The notes under the pieces: generated by a model | The model's database searches: none | What the model saw: the letters and a program-made list of their open reading frames with translations, nothing else | Told to the model about the DNA's origin: nothing | Translations under genes and position numbers: made by a program | In this document: piece by piece, positions 56,230 to 64,000 of the stretch | Numbering within the stretch: position 1 is the stretch's first letter | Layout of the letters: each line of letters begins with the position of its first letter | NCBI GenBank assembly: GCA_019636675.1 | Contig: JAHBXC010000001.1 | Coordinates: 248,001-312,000, forward strand | Length of the DNA: 64,000 nucleotides | Reading direction: 5' to 3' | Source: Phycisphaeraceae bacterium | GTDB lineage: Bacteria > Planctomycetota > Phycisphaerae > Phycisphaerales > UBA1924

Positions 56230-56296
56230 GCGTGCGGCCGCCTGACACACCCCCCGCTCGGCCGCGTCCCGGCCGAGGCATGCCCGTTCGGCGCGC

Positions 56297-56749
56297 ATGA
56301 CCAGCATCCCACCCAAGCCCGAGGCGCACGATCGCATCGTGCTGCACGACCGACGCGAGGACATCGAGCGCTGTGAGCGCGCGATCCTCGACGCCGTCGT
56401 CGCGCAGGGATTCCCCGAGGCCTCTCGTTTCGCGCTGCGACTCGCGCTCGAGGAAGCCATCGTCAACGCCTTCCGGCACGGGCACAAGGACCTCCCGGGC
56501 GAGCCGGTGACCGTCGAGTGGACGATCACCTCCACCACGTGCAGCATCACGGTCTGCGACCGCGGGCCCGGCTTCAAGCCCTCCGATGTCCCGGACCCCA
56601 CCCTCGACGAGAACCTCGACACCCCGTCGGGGCGGGGCATCATGCTGATGCGCGCCTACATGAGCGACATCCGCTACAACGAGAGCGGGAACTGCGTCAC
56701 GATGGTCTACACCAAGCCAGACGCGCCGGCCCCGAAGAAATCATCCTGA
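56297..56749 (+). CDS. RsbW-type serine kinase / anti-sigma factor (HATPase)
   Basis: A 150-residue GHKL ATPase of the anti-sigma-factor class. The N-box ALEEAIVNAFRHGHK, the G1 box CDRGPGF and the G2 region TPSGRGIMLM are all present. It would phosphorylate the upstream STAS protein and sequester a sigma factor or other target. The pair is a minimal partner-switching module; the target is not in the window. It is convergent with a hypothetical gene, with 16 bp between stops. Confidence 0.92.
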   Translation: MTSIPPKPEAHDRIVLHDRREDIERCERAILDAVVAQGFPEASRFALRLALEEAIVNAFRHGHKDLPGEPVTVEWTITSTTCSITVCDRGPGFKPSDVPDPTLDENLDTPSGRGIMLMRAYMSDIRYNESGNCVTMVYTKPDAPAPKKSS

Positions 56750-56765
56750 GCCGCCGCGAACGTGA

Positions 56766-57773
56766 TCAGGCGCCCCAGCTCCGGACCGCCAGCACCCGGC
56801 TCTCCGCAGGGGGCTCGAGCGATGGTTCCTGCCCGGCCAACTCGGCGAACGCTTCGGGGCGCAGCCGGATCGCCTCCAGCAGCTCCAGCTCGTCGCGCAG
56901 GGCGTCCTCGTCGTCGGTGGGAAGGGCGAGTTCCTTCGCGACCCCGACCACGGCGAGCGACTCGGCCTCACGCAGCGAGCCGGCGGTGAGCAGCACCTCC
57001 CAGCGGCCCTGCTCCTCGCCCAGCTCGTCGAGCCGGCGCACGTCGCAGCGCCACGAGGTGATGCCCAGCACCCGCCCGTCGTCGTCGGTGTTCGACTCCC
57101 AGTCGATGTTGAGGGAGAGCATCCACCGGTCGCGCAGGCGCTCGACTATGTCGGCGTGGCTCGCGAACTCCTGCCCTGCCAGCTCGAGCGCGAGCACGGA
57201 GCGGTGCTCGTGCTCGGTGGAGTCGACGCCCGAGAGCTCCTCGACGACCGGGAACTCGAACGCCGCAAGCAGCTGCTCGACGCGCTCCTTCATCGCGGAC
57301 TCGACGCGCACGGTGACGATCTTGTGTTCGTCGATGAAGACATAGACGAACGGGTCGAGACTCATCGCGCCGAAGCCGACCATGCCGTCCTCGAAGAACC
57401 AGCCCCGGTACCTGCGCACCTCGTCGAGGAAGCGGTCGAAGCCGACCGCCTCGTAGGCGATGTAGGGGTCGACCTCGCGGTACGCGTCCTCGCTGAGCAC
57501 GTCGAGGATGGGGAAGACGCGCCCCGGGAGCATGGAGAACAGCGCCAAGCAGAGCGACTCCACGCGTCGATGGGGCGTGACGATGTCGAACATGTAGCGG
57601 TCGGGCCATTCCTCCCAGTCGCCGGACTCGTCGCCGTCGGCCTGCTCGAAGTCGGTGACATACCCGGGGCTGGTGGACGCCTGCGCCGGGTCCACGGGAT
57701 AGACCCCGAGCGGGAAGTCGAAGTCGCCGCTGGTGACGCGCTGGATGGTCGGATCGATCGCGGAGTGCAGCAT
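56766..57773 (-). CDS. Hypothetical acidic cytoplasmic protein
   Basis: A 335-residue protein without signal peptide or membrane segment. It is acidic and has mixed alpha/beta character (RVESLCLALFSMLPGRVFPI, DPFVYVFIDEHKIVTVRV, MLSLNIDWESNTDDDG). I recognise no family. AAGGAG eight bases before the ATG fixes the start. A signalling link to the convergent STAS/HATPase pair is possible but unsupported. The conserved-looking hydrophobic strands suggest a folded single-domain protein rather than a remnant. Confidence 0.72.
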   Translation of the reverse strand: MLHSAIDPTIQRVTSGDFDFPLGVYPVDPAQASTSPGYVTDFEQADGDESGDWEEWPDRYMFDIVTPHRRVESLCLALFSMLPGRVFPILDVLSEDAYREVDPYIAYEAVGFDRFLDEVRRYRGWFFEDGMVGFGAMSLDPFVYVFIDEHKIVTVRVESAMKERVEQLLAAFEFPVVEELSGVDSTEHEHRSVLALELAGQEFASHADIVERLRDRWMLSLNIDWESNTDDDGRVLGITSWRCDVRRLDELGEEQGRWEVLLTAGSLREAESLAVVGVAKELALPTDDEDALRDELELLEAIRLRPEAFAELAGQEPSLEPPAESRVLAVRSWGA

Positions 57774-58083
57774 CTCTCTCCTTCGGGGCTGCCCGACGGG
57801 TCGGGGTGGGTCTCGCCCCCTGCCCCCGATGGGGCCAACTGTATCAGGCCCGATTCTGCGTGTGGGATCACGCCGCGACGCGACATGCCCGGGCGCTCCT
57901 GGCCCGGCTCGCCGGCGGCTGGCGCCGGGGGACCCGGGAGCTGCGGGGGCGGCGGCCGCGGAGCAAGATTGCCACGGCTCCGTGTTGCTTTCGACGCCGG
58001 TTTGCGTCACTATGCGTCGCTTCCGGCCTTGCCCTCGCGGCGCAGGCCGATGACCCGACTATCCACGAGCCCTGGAGCGGTGA
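57774..58083 (+). other. Spacer before the AGCS symporter with a signal-peptide-like frame
   Basis: This 310-bp divergent spacer holds no established gene. Its last 95 bases include a frame reading RRRFASLCVASGLALAAQA then DDPTIHEPWSGE, whose TGA overlaps the symporter ATG by 4 bp. No ATG, GTG or TTG starts this frame near the hydrophobic part. An ATG in another frame (58011) reads MRRFRPCPRGAGR. I see nothing else. Confidence 0.4.
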
Positions 58084-59877
58084 ATGAACGGCTTTCTGGA
58101 AAGCATGAACAACGTGCTCAACGCCGTGAACGGCGTGATCTGGCACGACTACGTCCTGATCATCGTGCTCCTCGTGGGCGTGCTCTTCACGCTCTGGTCC
58201 GGGTTCAGCCAGTTCCGGGCCCTGATCCACGGCACCGCGATCATCCGCGGCAAGTACGACGACAAGAACGACCCGGGCGCGATCAACCACTTCCAAGCGC
58301 TCTCCGCCGCCCTCTCGGCGACGGTCGGACTCGGCAACATCGCCGGCGTCGCGATCGCGATCGCCCTGGGCGGCCCGGGCGCGGTGTTCTGGATGTGGGT
58401 CGTCGCCTTCGTCGGCATGGCGATCAAGACCACCGAAGTCACCCTCTCGATGCTCTATCGCAACACCGACGACCCAGATAACCCGCACGGCGGGCCGATG
58501 TACGTCGCCCACCAGGGCTTCAAGAAGATGGGGCTCGGGAAGCTGGGCGCCGTCATCGGCGGGATCTTCTGCATCACCCTGCTGATCTCGACCATCACCG
58601 GCGGCAACATGTTCCAGGCGTGGAACGTCGGCGGCGTGACCGAGACCTACTTCAAGATCCCCAGCGTCGTGTCGGGCATCGTCCTCGCGGTCCTCACCGG
58701 CGTGGTCATCATCGGCGGCATCAAGCGCATCGGCGCTGTCGCCGGGCGGCTCGTGCCCTTCATGTGCGCGCTCTACCTGCTCGCGGCGATGTATGTCGTC
58801 ATCACCGAGATCGACCGCGTCCCGGCGATGCTCATCCTGATCGTCAAGAGCGCCTTCGTGGGCGCCGAGGCACAGAACGCCTTCCTGGGCGGCACGATGG
58901 GCTACGCCTTCCTCTGGGGCATGAAGCGCGCCCTCTTCTCCAACGAAGCGGGCCAGGGCTCCTCCCCCATCGCGCACTCGGCCGCCAAGACCGATGAGCC
59001 CGCCCGAGAGGGCATCGTCGCGGGCCTCGAGCCCTTCATCGACACCATCGTCGTCTGCACGCTCACCACGCTCGTCGTGCTCCTCACCGGCGCGTACAAC
59101 CGCGGGCCGGAAGCGATGTTCGACTCCGCGCCGCGCATCGTGGCCGTCGAGGGCCAGCAGGACCTCTGGACCGTCCAGAACGGCGACATCCCGGCCAAGA
59201 CCGTCGAGGCCCGGCGCATCAACGGCGAGTGGCGCGAACGCGACACCGTGTTTGTGCTCATCCGCGCCGACCTCGACCGCAACACCGGGCGCGAGATCCG
59301 GCGCCTCACCGGCGACATCACCATGGCGCCCGACGGAACGCTCGGGGTCACCTGGGCCCCGTACCGAAGCGTCAAGCAGCCGGAGCTGATCGCGCACACC
59401 GACCCCGACAATCCCGACATCGACGGGCGCATCGGGCTCTACAACAGCTTCGTCGGCGCCGCCCTGACGGCGCACGCCTTCGACCGCGTGCAACCCGGTC
59501 TTGGCAAGTGGCTGGTCGTCATGGCGTCGTGGCTGTTCGCGATCTCGACGCTGATCTCGTGGTCGTACTACGGCGAGCAGGGCGTCGTCTACCTGATGGG
59601 CAACAAGGCCGTGCTGCCGTACAAGCTCATCTACTGCGCGCTCATCGTCGTCGCGACGCTCGGGTTCATCCGCACCGACGCCGAACTCGACAACCTGACC
59701 GCGCTGGGCACCGGCGTCATGCTCTGGGCAAACATCCCCATCATGCTGATCTTCGGCTCGCAGGCGATGCTCGCGTACAAGAGCTACATCCGTCGCCTCA
59801 AGAGCGGCGAGCTCGATGTCACCTCGCACAAGCCCGCGCCCATCGCCGATGTCGTCGAAGGCAAGGACGTGCGCTGA
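58084..59877 (+). CDS. Sodium:alanine symporter (AGCS family) with large extra-membrane insert
   Basis: A 597-residue inner-membrane cotransporter for alanine, glycine or related amino acids driven by sodium or protons. The family signature HFQALSAALSATVGLGNIAG lies at about 69-88, GGPMYVAHQGFK at 136-147 and RALFSNEAGQGSSPIAHSAA at 282-301, with about ten membrane helices. Between the helix ending near 337 and the one starting near 455 there is a hydrophilic segment of some 115 residues (SAPRIVAVEGQQDLWTV, FVLIRADLDRNTGREIRRL, MAPDGTLGVTWAPYRS). Ordinary members have a short loop there. It is divergent from the hypothetical gene and convergent with lpxB, 10 bp between stops. Confidence 0.93.
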   Translation: MNGFLESMNNVLNAVNGVIWHDYVLIIVLLVGVLFTLWSGFSQFRALIHGTAIIRGKYDDKNDPGAINHFQALSAALSATVGLGNIAGVAIAIALGGPGAVFWMWVVAFVGMAIKTTEVTLSMLYRNTDDPDNPHGGPMYVAHQGFKKMGLGKLGAVIGGIFCITLLISTITGGNMFQAWNVGGVTETYFKIPSVVSGIVLAVLTGVVIIGGIKRIGAVAGRLVPFMCALYLLAAMYVVITEIDRVPAMLILIVKSAFVGAEAQNAFLGGTMGYAFLWGMKRALFSNEAGQGSSPIAHSAAKTDEPAREGIVAGLEPFIDTIVVCTLTTLVVLLTGAYNRGPEAMFDSAPRIVAVEGQQDLWTVQNGDIPAKTVEARRINGEWRERDTVFVLIRADLDRNTGREIRRLTGDITMAPDGTLGVTWAPYRSVKQPELIAHTDPDNPDIDGRIGLYNSFVGAALTAHAFDRVQPGLGKWLVVMASWLFAISTLISWSYYGEQGVVYLMGNKAVLPYKLIYCALIVVATLGFIRTDAELDNLTALGTGVMLWANIPIMLIFGSQAMLAYKSYIRRLKSGELDVTSHKPAPIADVVEGKDVR

Positions 59878-59887
59878 GGAACGCCGG

Positions 59888-61072
59888 TCAGCGGTCGAGC
59901 GCCCGCTCGATCACATCCGCCGCACGCGACGCCGCGTTGATCCCCTCGAACTGTCGCGAGACAGCGTCGAGGGCTTCACGCTGCGCCTCCCACGCGGCGC
60001 GATCGTCGAGCAGGCGCGACACCTCGCGCACCACCGGCGCGTGGTCGTCCGACAGCAGCGGCATCAGTTCGGGCACGATCCGAGCGCCCGCCACCAGGTT
60101 CGGCAGCGCGAGGTGCGCCGATTTCAGCAGCCACCTGCCCAGCAGGTTCCACTGCAGCGCGCCGGCGCGGAACATGATGACCATCGGCGCGCGATGGCGC
60201 GCGATCCGCAGCGTGTTCGTGCCGCTGACCGTCATCGCGACATCGCCCCAGCGGATCACCGCGTCGGGCTTGCCCACCACCGGGTGCAGGTTCGCGGGCC
60301 AGCCCCCGTGCTCGCCCGCGATGCGGCGGAGGCGCGTCAGCATCGCGTCGGTCGTCGCGGCGCACACGGCGCCCAGGCCCGGGCGCTGCGCGGTCAACTC
60401 GCGCAGCGCCGCCAGCATGATCGGGAAGTTCTTCTCCGCTTCCGCCGGGCGGCTGCCCGGGAACACGCTCAGGCGCACGCCCGCGTCGGGCAGGGCCGCG
60501 CCGAACTCGGGGAGCAGCCGGTCGATCTCGGCCTCGTCGATCGGGCGCGTGAAGATGGGGTGGCCCACGAAGGTCGCCGGCACGCCGTGCTCGCGGAACC
60601 ACGCCTCCTCGAAGGGCAGAAGGCACATCACATGGTCGGTGAGACGCTTCAACTTCCGCACGCGCCAGTGCCCCCACGCCCACAACTGCGGCGCCACCAT
60701 GTGGACGATCGGCACGCCCAGCCGGCGGCTGATCTTGCACACCGGGAAGTTGGCCGCCGGCGAGTCGACCGGGACATGCAGCACCGGGCGGTGCTCGCTC
60801 ATCCACGCCGAGATCCGCCGGTTGATCGCGATGTGCTCGCGGATCACCGCCACCCCGGGGATGCCCATGACGGCGTCCTCCCCGGTCCGCTCGACGACCT
60901 CCGCCCCCGCCGCGGCCATCTTCCGCCCCCCCCAGCCGCAGACCCGCAGGCCCGGGCGTCGCCTGAGCAGTTCCTCGATGATGACAGAGGCGTGCTCGTC
61001 GCCGCTGGGCTCGAAGGCGGTGAAGAGGACGGGTCGCTGATCGGGGACGGGGGCTTGGGAGTTCGTAGGCAC
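59888..61072 (-). CDS. lpxB: Lipid-A-disaccharide synthase
   Basis: A 394-residue GT19 glycosyltransferase that joins UDP-diacylglucosamine and lipid X to make the lipid A disaccharide. Typical segments are FTAFEPSGDEHAS at the N-terminus, VDSPAANFPVCK, VAPQLWAWGHWRVRKLK, LLPFEEAWFREHG, FVGHPIF, LSVFPGSRPAE and MTVSGTNTLRIA. The start is GTG at 61072; no ATG gives a normal N-terminus. It is alone, not beside lpxA/lpxD/fabZ. Its presence implies a lipid-A-bearing outer membrane. It is divergent from aspS. Confidence 0.92.
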   Translation of the reverse strand: MPTNSQAPVPDQRPVLFTAFEPSGDEHASVIIEELLRRRPGLRVCGWGGRKMAAAGAEVVERTGEDAVMGIPGVAVIREHIAINRRISAWMSEHRPVLHVPVDSPAANFPVCKISRRLGVPIVHMVAPQLWAWGHWRVRKLKRLTDHVMCLLPFEEAWFREHGVPATFVGHPIFTRPIDEAEIDRLLPEFGAALPDAGVRLSVFPGSRPAEAEKNFPIMLAALRELTAQRPGLGAVCAATTDAMLTRLRRIAGEHGGWPANLHPVVGKPDAVIRWGDVAMTVSGTNTLRIARHRAPMVIMFRAGALQWNLLGRWLLKSAHLALPNLVAGARIVPELMPLLSDDHAPVVREVSRLLDDRAAWEAQREALDAVSRQFEGINAASRAADVIERALDR

Positions 61073-61147
61073 TCCGCAACTGCAGCCGAGGGAAGGGGCG
61101 ATGTCAAACAGGATGAGAACACGAACGGGCGGACGCGCGCGGGCCGA

Positions 61148-61153
61148 TATACT
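61148..61153 (+). promoter_or_regulatory. Candidate -10 element of aspS
   Basis: TATACT matches the -10 consensus at five of six positions, 64 bases before the aspS ATG, in the lpxB/aspS divergent spacer. No -35 is evident. Confidence 0.35.
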
Positions 61154-61217
61154 CCCGCCCGTTTCCGCCGAACGCGACGCTCTCGGCGGGCCCCCCAGTT
61201 CTCCAGCAAGGCTCGCG

Positions 61218-63026
61218 ATGACCACCACCGCCCCCGGCGTCCCCTACTCTCGCACCCACCACTGCGGGCAACTCCGCCCCGACCACATCGGGCAGACCGT
61301 CACCCTCGCCGGCTGGGTCGACTCCCGGCGCGAGCACGGCGACGCGCTGGTCTTCATCGACCTGCGCGACCGCGAGGGGCTCACCCAACTCGTCTTCGAC
61401 CTCGAGGACTCCTCCAAGGATGTCGTCGACGGGGCCGACAAACTCCGCAGCGAGGACATCATCGCGGTCACCGGCGTGGTGCGCAAGCGCGCCGGCGGCG
61501 CCAACCCGCGCCTCTCGACCGGCGAGATCGAGATCGTCGTCTCGAAACTCACCGTGCTCACCAAGGCGCGCGACATCCCCTTCCACCCCAACGACCCCGA
61601 CAACCTGCCGGGCGAAGAGATCCGCCTGCGCTACCGCTTCCTCGACCTTCGCCGCCCTCGCATGCAGAAGATCCTGCGCACGCGCCACACCGTCGCCCAG
61701 ACGATGCGCCGGTTCCTGGACGAGAAGGGCTTCGTCGAGGTCGAGACGCCGAACCTGTGCAAGAGCACGCCCGAGGGCGCGCGCGACTTTCTGGTGCCTT
61801 CGCGTCTGCAGCCGGGGAGTTTTTACGCGCTGCCGCAGAGCCCGCAGATCTTCAAGCAGATCCTGATGATCGGCGGTCTGGACAAGTACTTCCAGATCGC
61901 GCGGTGCTTCCGCGACGAGGACCCGCGCGCCGACCGCCAAGCCGAGTTCAGCCAGTTGGACATCGAGATGTCGTTCATCACGCGCGACGACATCATCGGG
62001 CTGATCTCTGGGCTCGTCGCGGGCATCTGGAAGAACACGCTGGGCGTGGACATCGGGCAGATCCCCCACATGACCTACGCAGAGGCGATGGACCGCTTCG
62101 GCATCGACCGGCCCGACCTTCGCTTCGGGCTCGAGCTGGTCGATGTCGGCGAGATCGCGAAGACGATGGAGTTCAAGGTGTTCTCTGGCGCCGTCGAGGG
62201 CGGCGGCGTGGTGAAGGCCATCCGCGTGCCGGGCGGCGCGGCGCTCACGCGTAAGCAGTTAGACGGCTACACCGAGTATGTGAAGGCCCAGTTCGGCGCG
62301 GGCGGGCTGCCCTACGCCAAGGTCGAGAACGGCGCGTTCGCCACGGGCGTCGCAAAGTTCCTCGAGCCGGTGAAGGACGCGCTGGTCGCGAAGCTCGGGC
62401 TCAAGGACGGCGACCTGGTGATCTTCGGCGCCGACAAGAAGTCGCTCGTGAACAAGATGCTGGGCGAGATGCGTCTGCGACTTGCGCGCGACATGAACCT
62501 CGTGCCCAAGTGGGGCGAGCAGTGGAAGTTCGTGTGGGTCGTCGACTTCCCGATCGTCGAGTGGAACGAGGGCGAGCAGCGATGGGACTCGATGCACCAC
62601 CCCTTCACGGCGCCGCGCCCGGAGGACCTGGGCAAGCTCGAGAGCAGCCCGGGCGAGGTGCTGACCAACGCCTACGACCTGGTCGTCAACGGCAGCGAGA
62701 TCGGGGGCGGGTCGATCCGTATCCACGACCAGGAGACGCAGGCCAAGGTGTTCAAACTCCTGGGGCTCAGCGACGAGCAGGCGAAGATGAAGTTCGGCTT
62801 CCTGCTGGATGCGCTGCGCTTCGGCGCCCCGCCCCACGGCGGCATCGCGCTGGGGCTCGACCGCCTGGTTATGCACCTGTGCGACACGGACAACATCCGC
62901 GATGTGATCGCGTTCCCCAAGACGCAGATCGGCTCGGACCTGATGTCAGAGGCGCCCAGCGAGGTCGACGAGAAGCAACTCAAAGAGTTGCACATCGCGA
63001 GCACCTGGACGGGCGAGAAGCGCTGA
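61218..63026 (+). CDS. aspS: Aspartate-tRNA ligase
   Basis: A 602-residue class II aminoacyl-tRNA synthetase of bacterial type. The N-terminal OB fold (TVTLAGWVDSRREHGDALVF) binds the anticodon; motif 1/2 text includes PSRLQPGSFYALPQSPQIFK and FRDEDPRADRQAEFSQLD, the GAD insert follows (FGLELVDVGEIAKTMEF), and motif 3 is GIALGLDRLVM near 560. AAGG lies six bases before the ATG at 61218, whereas upstream in-frame codons add an unlikely basic leader. Whether it also charges tRNA-Asn cannot be decided by eye. The stop is 6 bp from the convergent symporter stop. Confidence 0.96.
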   Translation: MTTTAPGVPYSRTHHCGQLRPDHIGQTVTLAGWVDSRREHGDALVFIDLRDREGLTQLVFDLEDSSKDVVDGADKLRSEDIIAVTGVVRKRAGGANPRLSTGEIEIVVSKLTVLTKARDIPFHPNDPDNLPGEEIRLRYRFLDLRRPRMQKILRTRHTVAQTMRRFLDEKGFVEVETPNLCKSTPEGARDFLVPSRLQPGSFYALPQSPQIFKQILMIGGLDKYFQIARCFRDEDPRADRQAEFSQLDIEMSFITRDDIIGLISGLVAGIWKNTLGVDIGQIPHMTYAEAMDRFGIDRPDLRFGLELVDVGEIAKTMEFKVFSGAVEGGGVVKAIRVPGGAALTRKQLDGYTEYVKAQFGAGGLPYAKVENGAFATGVAKFLEPVKDALVAKLGLKDGDLVIFGADKKSLVNKMLGEMRLRLARDMNLVPKWGEQWKFVWVVDFPIVEWNEGEQRWDSMHHPFTAPRPEDLGKLESSPGEVLTNAYDLVVNGSEIGGGSIRIHDQETQAKVFKLLGLSDEQAKMKFGFLLDALRFGAPPHGGIALGLDRLVMHLCDTDNIRDVIAFPKTQIGSDLMSEAPSEVDEKQLKELHIASTWTGEKR

Positions 63027-63032
63027 CGCGGA

Positions 63033-64000
63033 TCAGGCGTACGCGGCTTCCTTGGCGGGGTCCGGGTCGTCGGGCGCGATGCGGGTGATGATCCGCGCGC
63101 CCACGCTGTCGCCCCAGACATTCACGGTCGTGCGGCACATGTCGAGGATGCGGTCGACGCCCAGGATGATCCCGATCGCCGAGAGGGGCAGTACGGGCAC
63201 GCCGGGGGTGGCGGCGAGCGTCGTGTTGACAGCGGCGATGACGATAAGCGTGGTGGCGATCGACCCGCCCGGCACGCCGGCGGCGCCGACGGCGGCGAGC
63301 GTGGCGGTGAGCACGATCACGAGGTACTGCGTGAAGTGCAGTTCGATGCCGAAGGCCTGGAAGAGGAAGATCACCGCGACGCCCTGGTAGAGCGCCGTGC
63401 CGTCCATGTTGACCGTGGCGCCCAGGGGCAGGACGAGGCCCGAGGCGCGGCGCGAGCAGCCGCCCTTGGTGACGCTGGTGGTGATGGTGACGGGCATGGT
63501 GGCGAGCGAGGACGCGCTGCCGAAGGCCATGAGCAGCGCCGGCTTCATCGACCACAGGTATTTGAAGGGGTTGATCTTGGTCAGCGCCCACAGCACGAGG
63601 GGCAGCGTGCCGAACATGTGGATCGCGAGACCCGCGAAGACGACCAGCACATACCACTTCAGGGAGTCGAACAGTTCCTTGAGGCCCATGCGCCCCACGG
63701 CCCAGGCGACGAGGAAGAACACGCCGATGGGCAGGAGCCAGAGGATCCAGCGCACGAGGGTCATGAGGATCTCGTGCAGCGACTCGACGACGACGACGAA
63801 GGGCCGGGCCTTCGTGCCGATGACGGTGATCGCGATGCCGAGCGCGATCGTGGCGGTGATGATGCTCAGGGTTTCGTTGTTGGCCGCGGCGGAGAAGAAG
63901 TTGTTCGGGACGAGCAGGTAGAGGATCTGGAGCCACGCGGCGCCGAGGCCCCCGGGCGGGGCTGAGGGCAGCGTCGCGGCGGCGTCGGCGACCTGGGTCG
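63033..64000 (-). CDS. Dicarboxylate/amino acid:cation symporter (truncated by window end)
   Basis: The visible part, about 321 residues, is the C-terminal three quarters of a DAACS/GltP-type transporter for glutamate, aspartate or C4-dicarboxylates. The frame continues past the window end (NNFFSAAANNETLSII reads in frame near the edge). Signature segments are LWLLPIGVFFLVA, FGSASSLATMPVT, VLPLGATVNMDGTALYQG and AAVGAAGVPGGSI followed by ILGVDRILDMCRTTVNVWGD. All residues of the sodium- and substrate-binding core I can recognise are present. The start and first helices lie outside the window. It would import acidic amino acids or dicarboxylates. Confidence 0.93.
   Translation of the reverse strand, partial: TQVADAAATLPSAPPGGLGAAWLQILYLLVPNNFFSAAANNETLSIITATIALGIAITVIGTKARPFVVVVESLHEILMTLVRWILWLLPIGVFFLVAWAVGRMGLKELFDSLKWYVLVVFAGLAIHMFGTLPLVLWALTKINPFKYLWSMKPALLMAFGSASSLATMPVTITTSVTKGGCSRRASGLVLPLGATVNMDGTALYQGVAVIFLFQAFGIELHFTQYLVIVLTATLAAVGAAGVPGGSIATTLIVIAAVNTTLAATPGVPVLPLSAIGIILGVDRILDMCRTTVNVWGDSVGARIITRIAPDDPDPAKEAAYA

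Overview
The window is high-GC, gene-dense bacterial chromosome with no phage, insertion sequence or CRISPR array. The gene content fits a Planctomycetota lineage, most likely Phycisphaerae. Supporting points are an ECF sigma factor abutting a transmembrane Ser/Thr kinase with helical-repeat C-terminus, a large secretin with repeat-rich N-terminus, lipid A synthesis (lpxB) showing a Gram-negative envelope, Tat- and lipobox-bearing exported enzymes, a stand-alone TSCPD protein, a GH10-like protein resembling planctomycete ones, and biosynthetic genes scattered as single units. This placement rests on family recognition by eye, not on a database search.

Layout. 1-3.5 kb: end of an S41 peptidase, then pfkB and an M28 peptidase on the minus strand. 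3.6-16.7 kb: M14 carboxypeptidase, hrpA helicase, a putative metal-handling trio (Cys-rich exported protein, HMA lipoprotein, beta-barrel), a terminator, the ECF sigma/kinase pair and an MDR oxidoreductase. 16.7-18.6 kb: tRNA-Pro(GGG) and pyrC. 18.6-26.8 kb: a five-gene minus-strand operon of unrecognised envelope proteins headed by a membrane-anchored von Willebrand A protein; all four junctions overlap by 4 bp. 26.9-33.7 kb: pyrH, then TSCPD protein, mfd, a ComEA-like protein and a GH10-like protein. 34-40 kb: solitary nuoB, an exported coiled-coil protein, Tat-exported superoxide dismutase, a sugar isomerase-like protein overlapping purC, a response regulator and queG. 40-50.4 kb: second M28 peptidase, gcvPA/gcvPB, a DUF3179-like protein, priA and an exported ankyrin protein. 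50.6-64 kb: carA, secretin, STAS and HATPase (anti-sigma-type) proteins, a hypothetical, an AGCS symporter with a large insert, lpxB, aspS and a truncated dicarboxylate/amino-acid symporter.

How the genes work together. Exported peptidases (S41, M14, two M28), two amino-acid symporter families and the P-protein of glycine cleavage suggest growth on peptides and amino acids. Nucleotide genes (pyrC, pyrH, purC, carA) are each alone. Envelope genes (secretin, lpxB, beta-barrel, the vWA operon) form the accessory part. The most promising undescribed material is the vWA operon (about 18.6-26.8 kb) and a recurring TAnnnT element ending 5-10 bases before the start codon of at least seven unlinked genes, which predicts widespread leaderless transcription.
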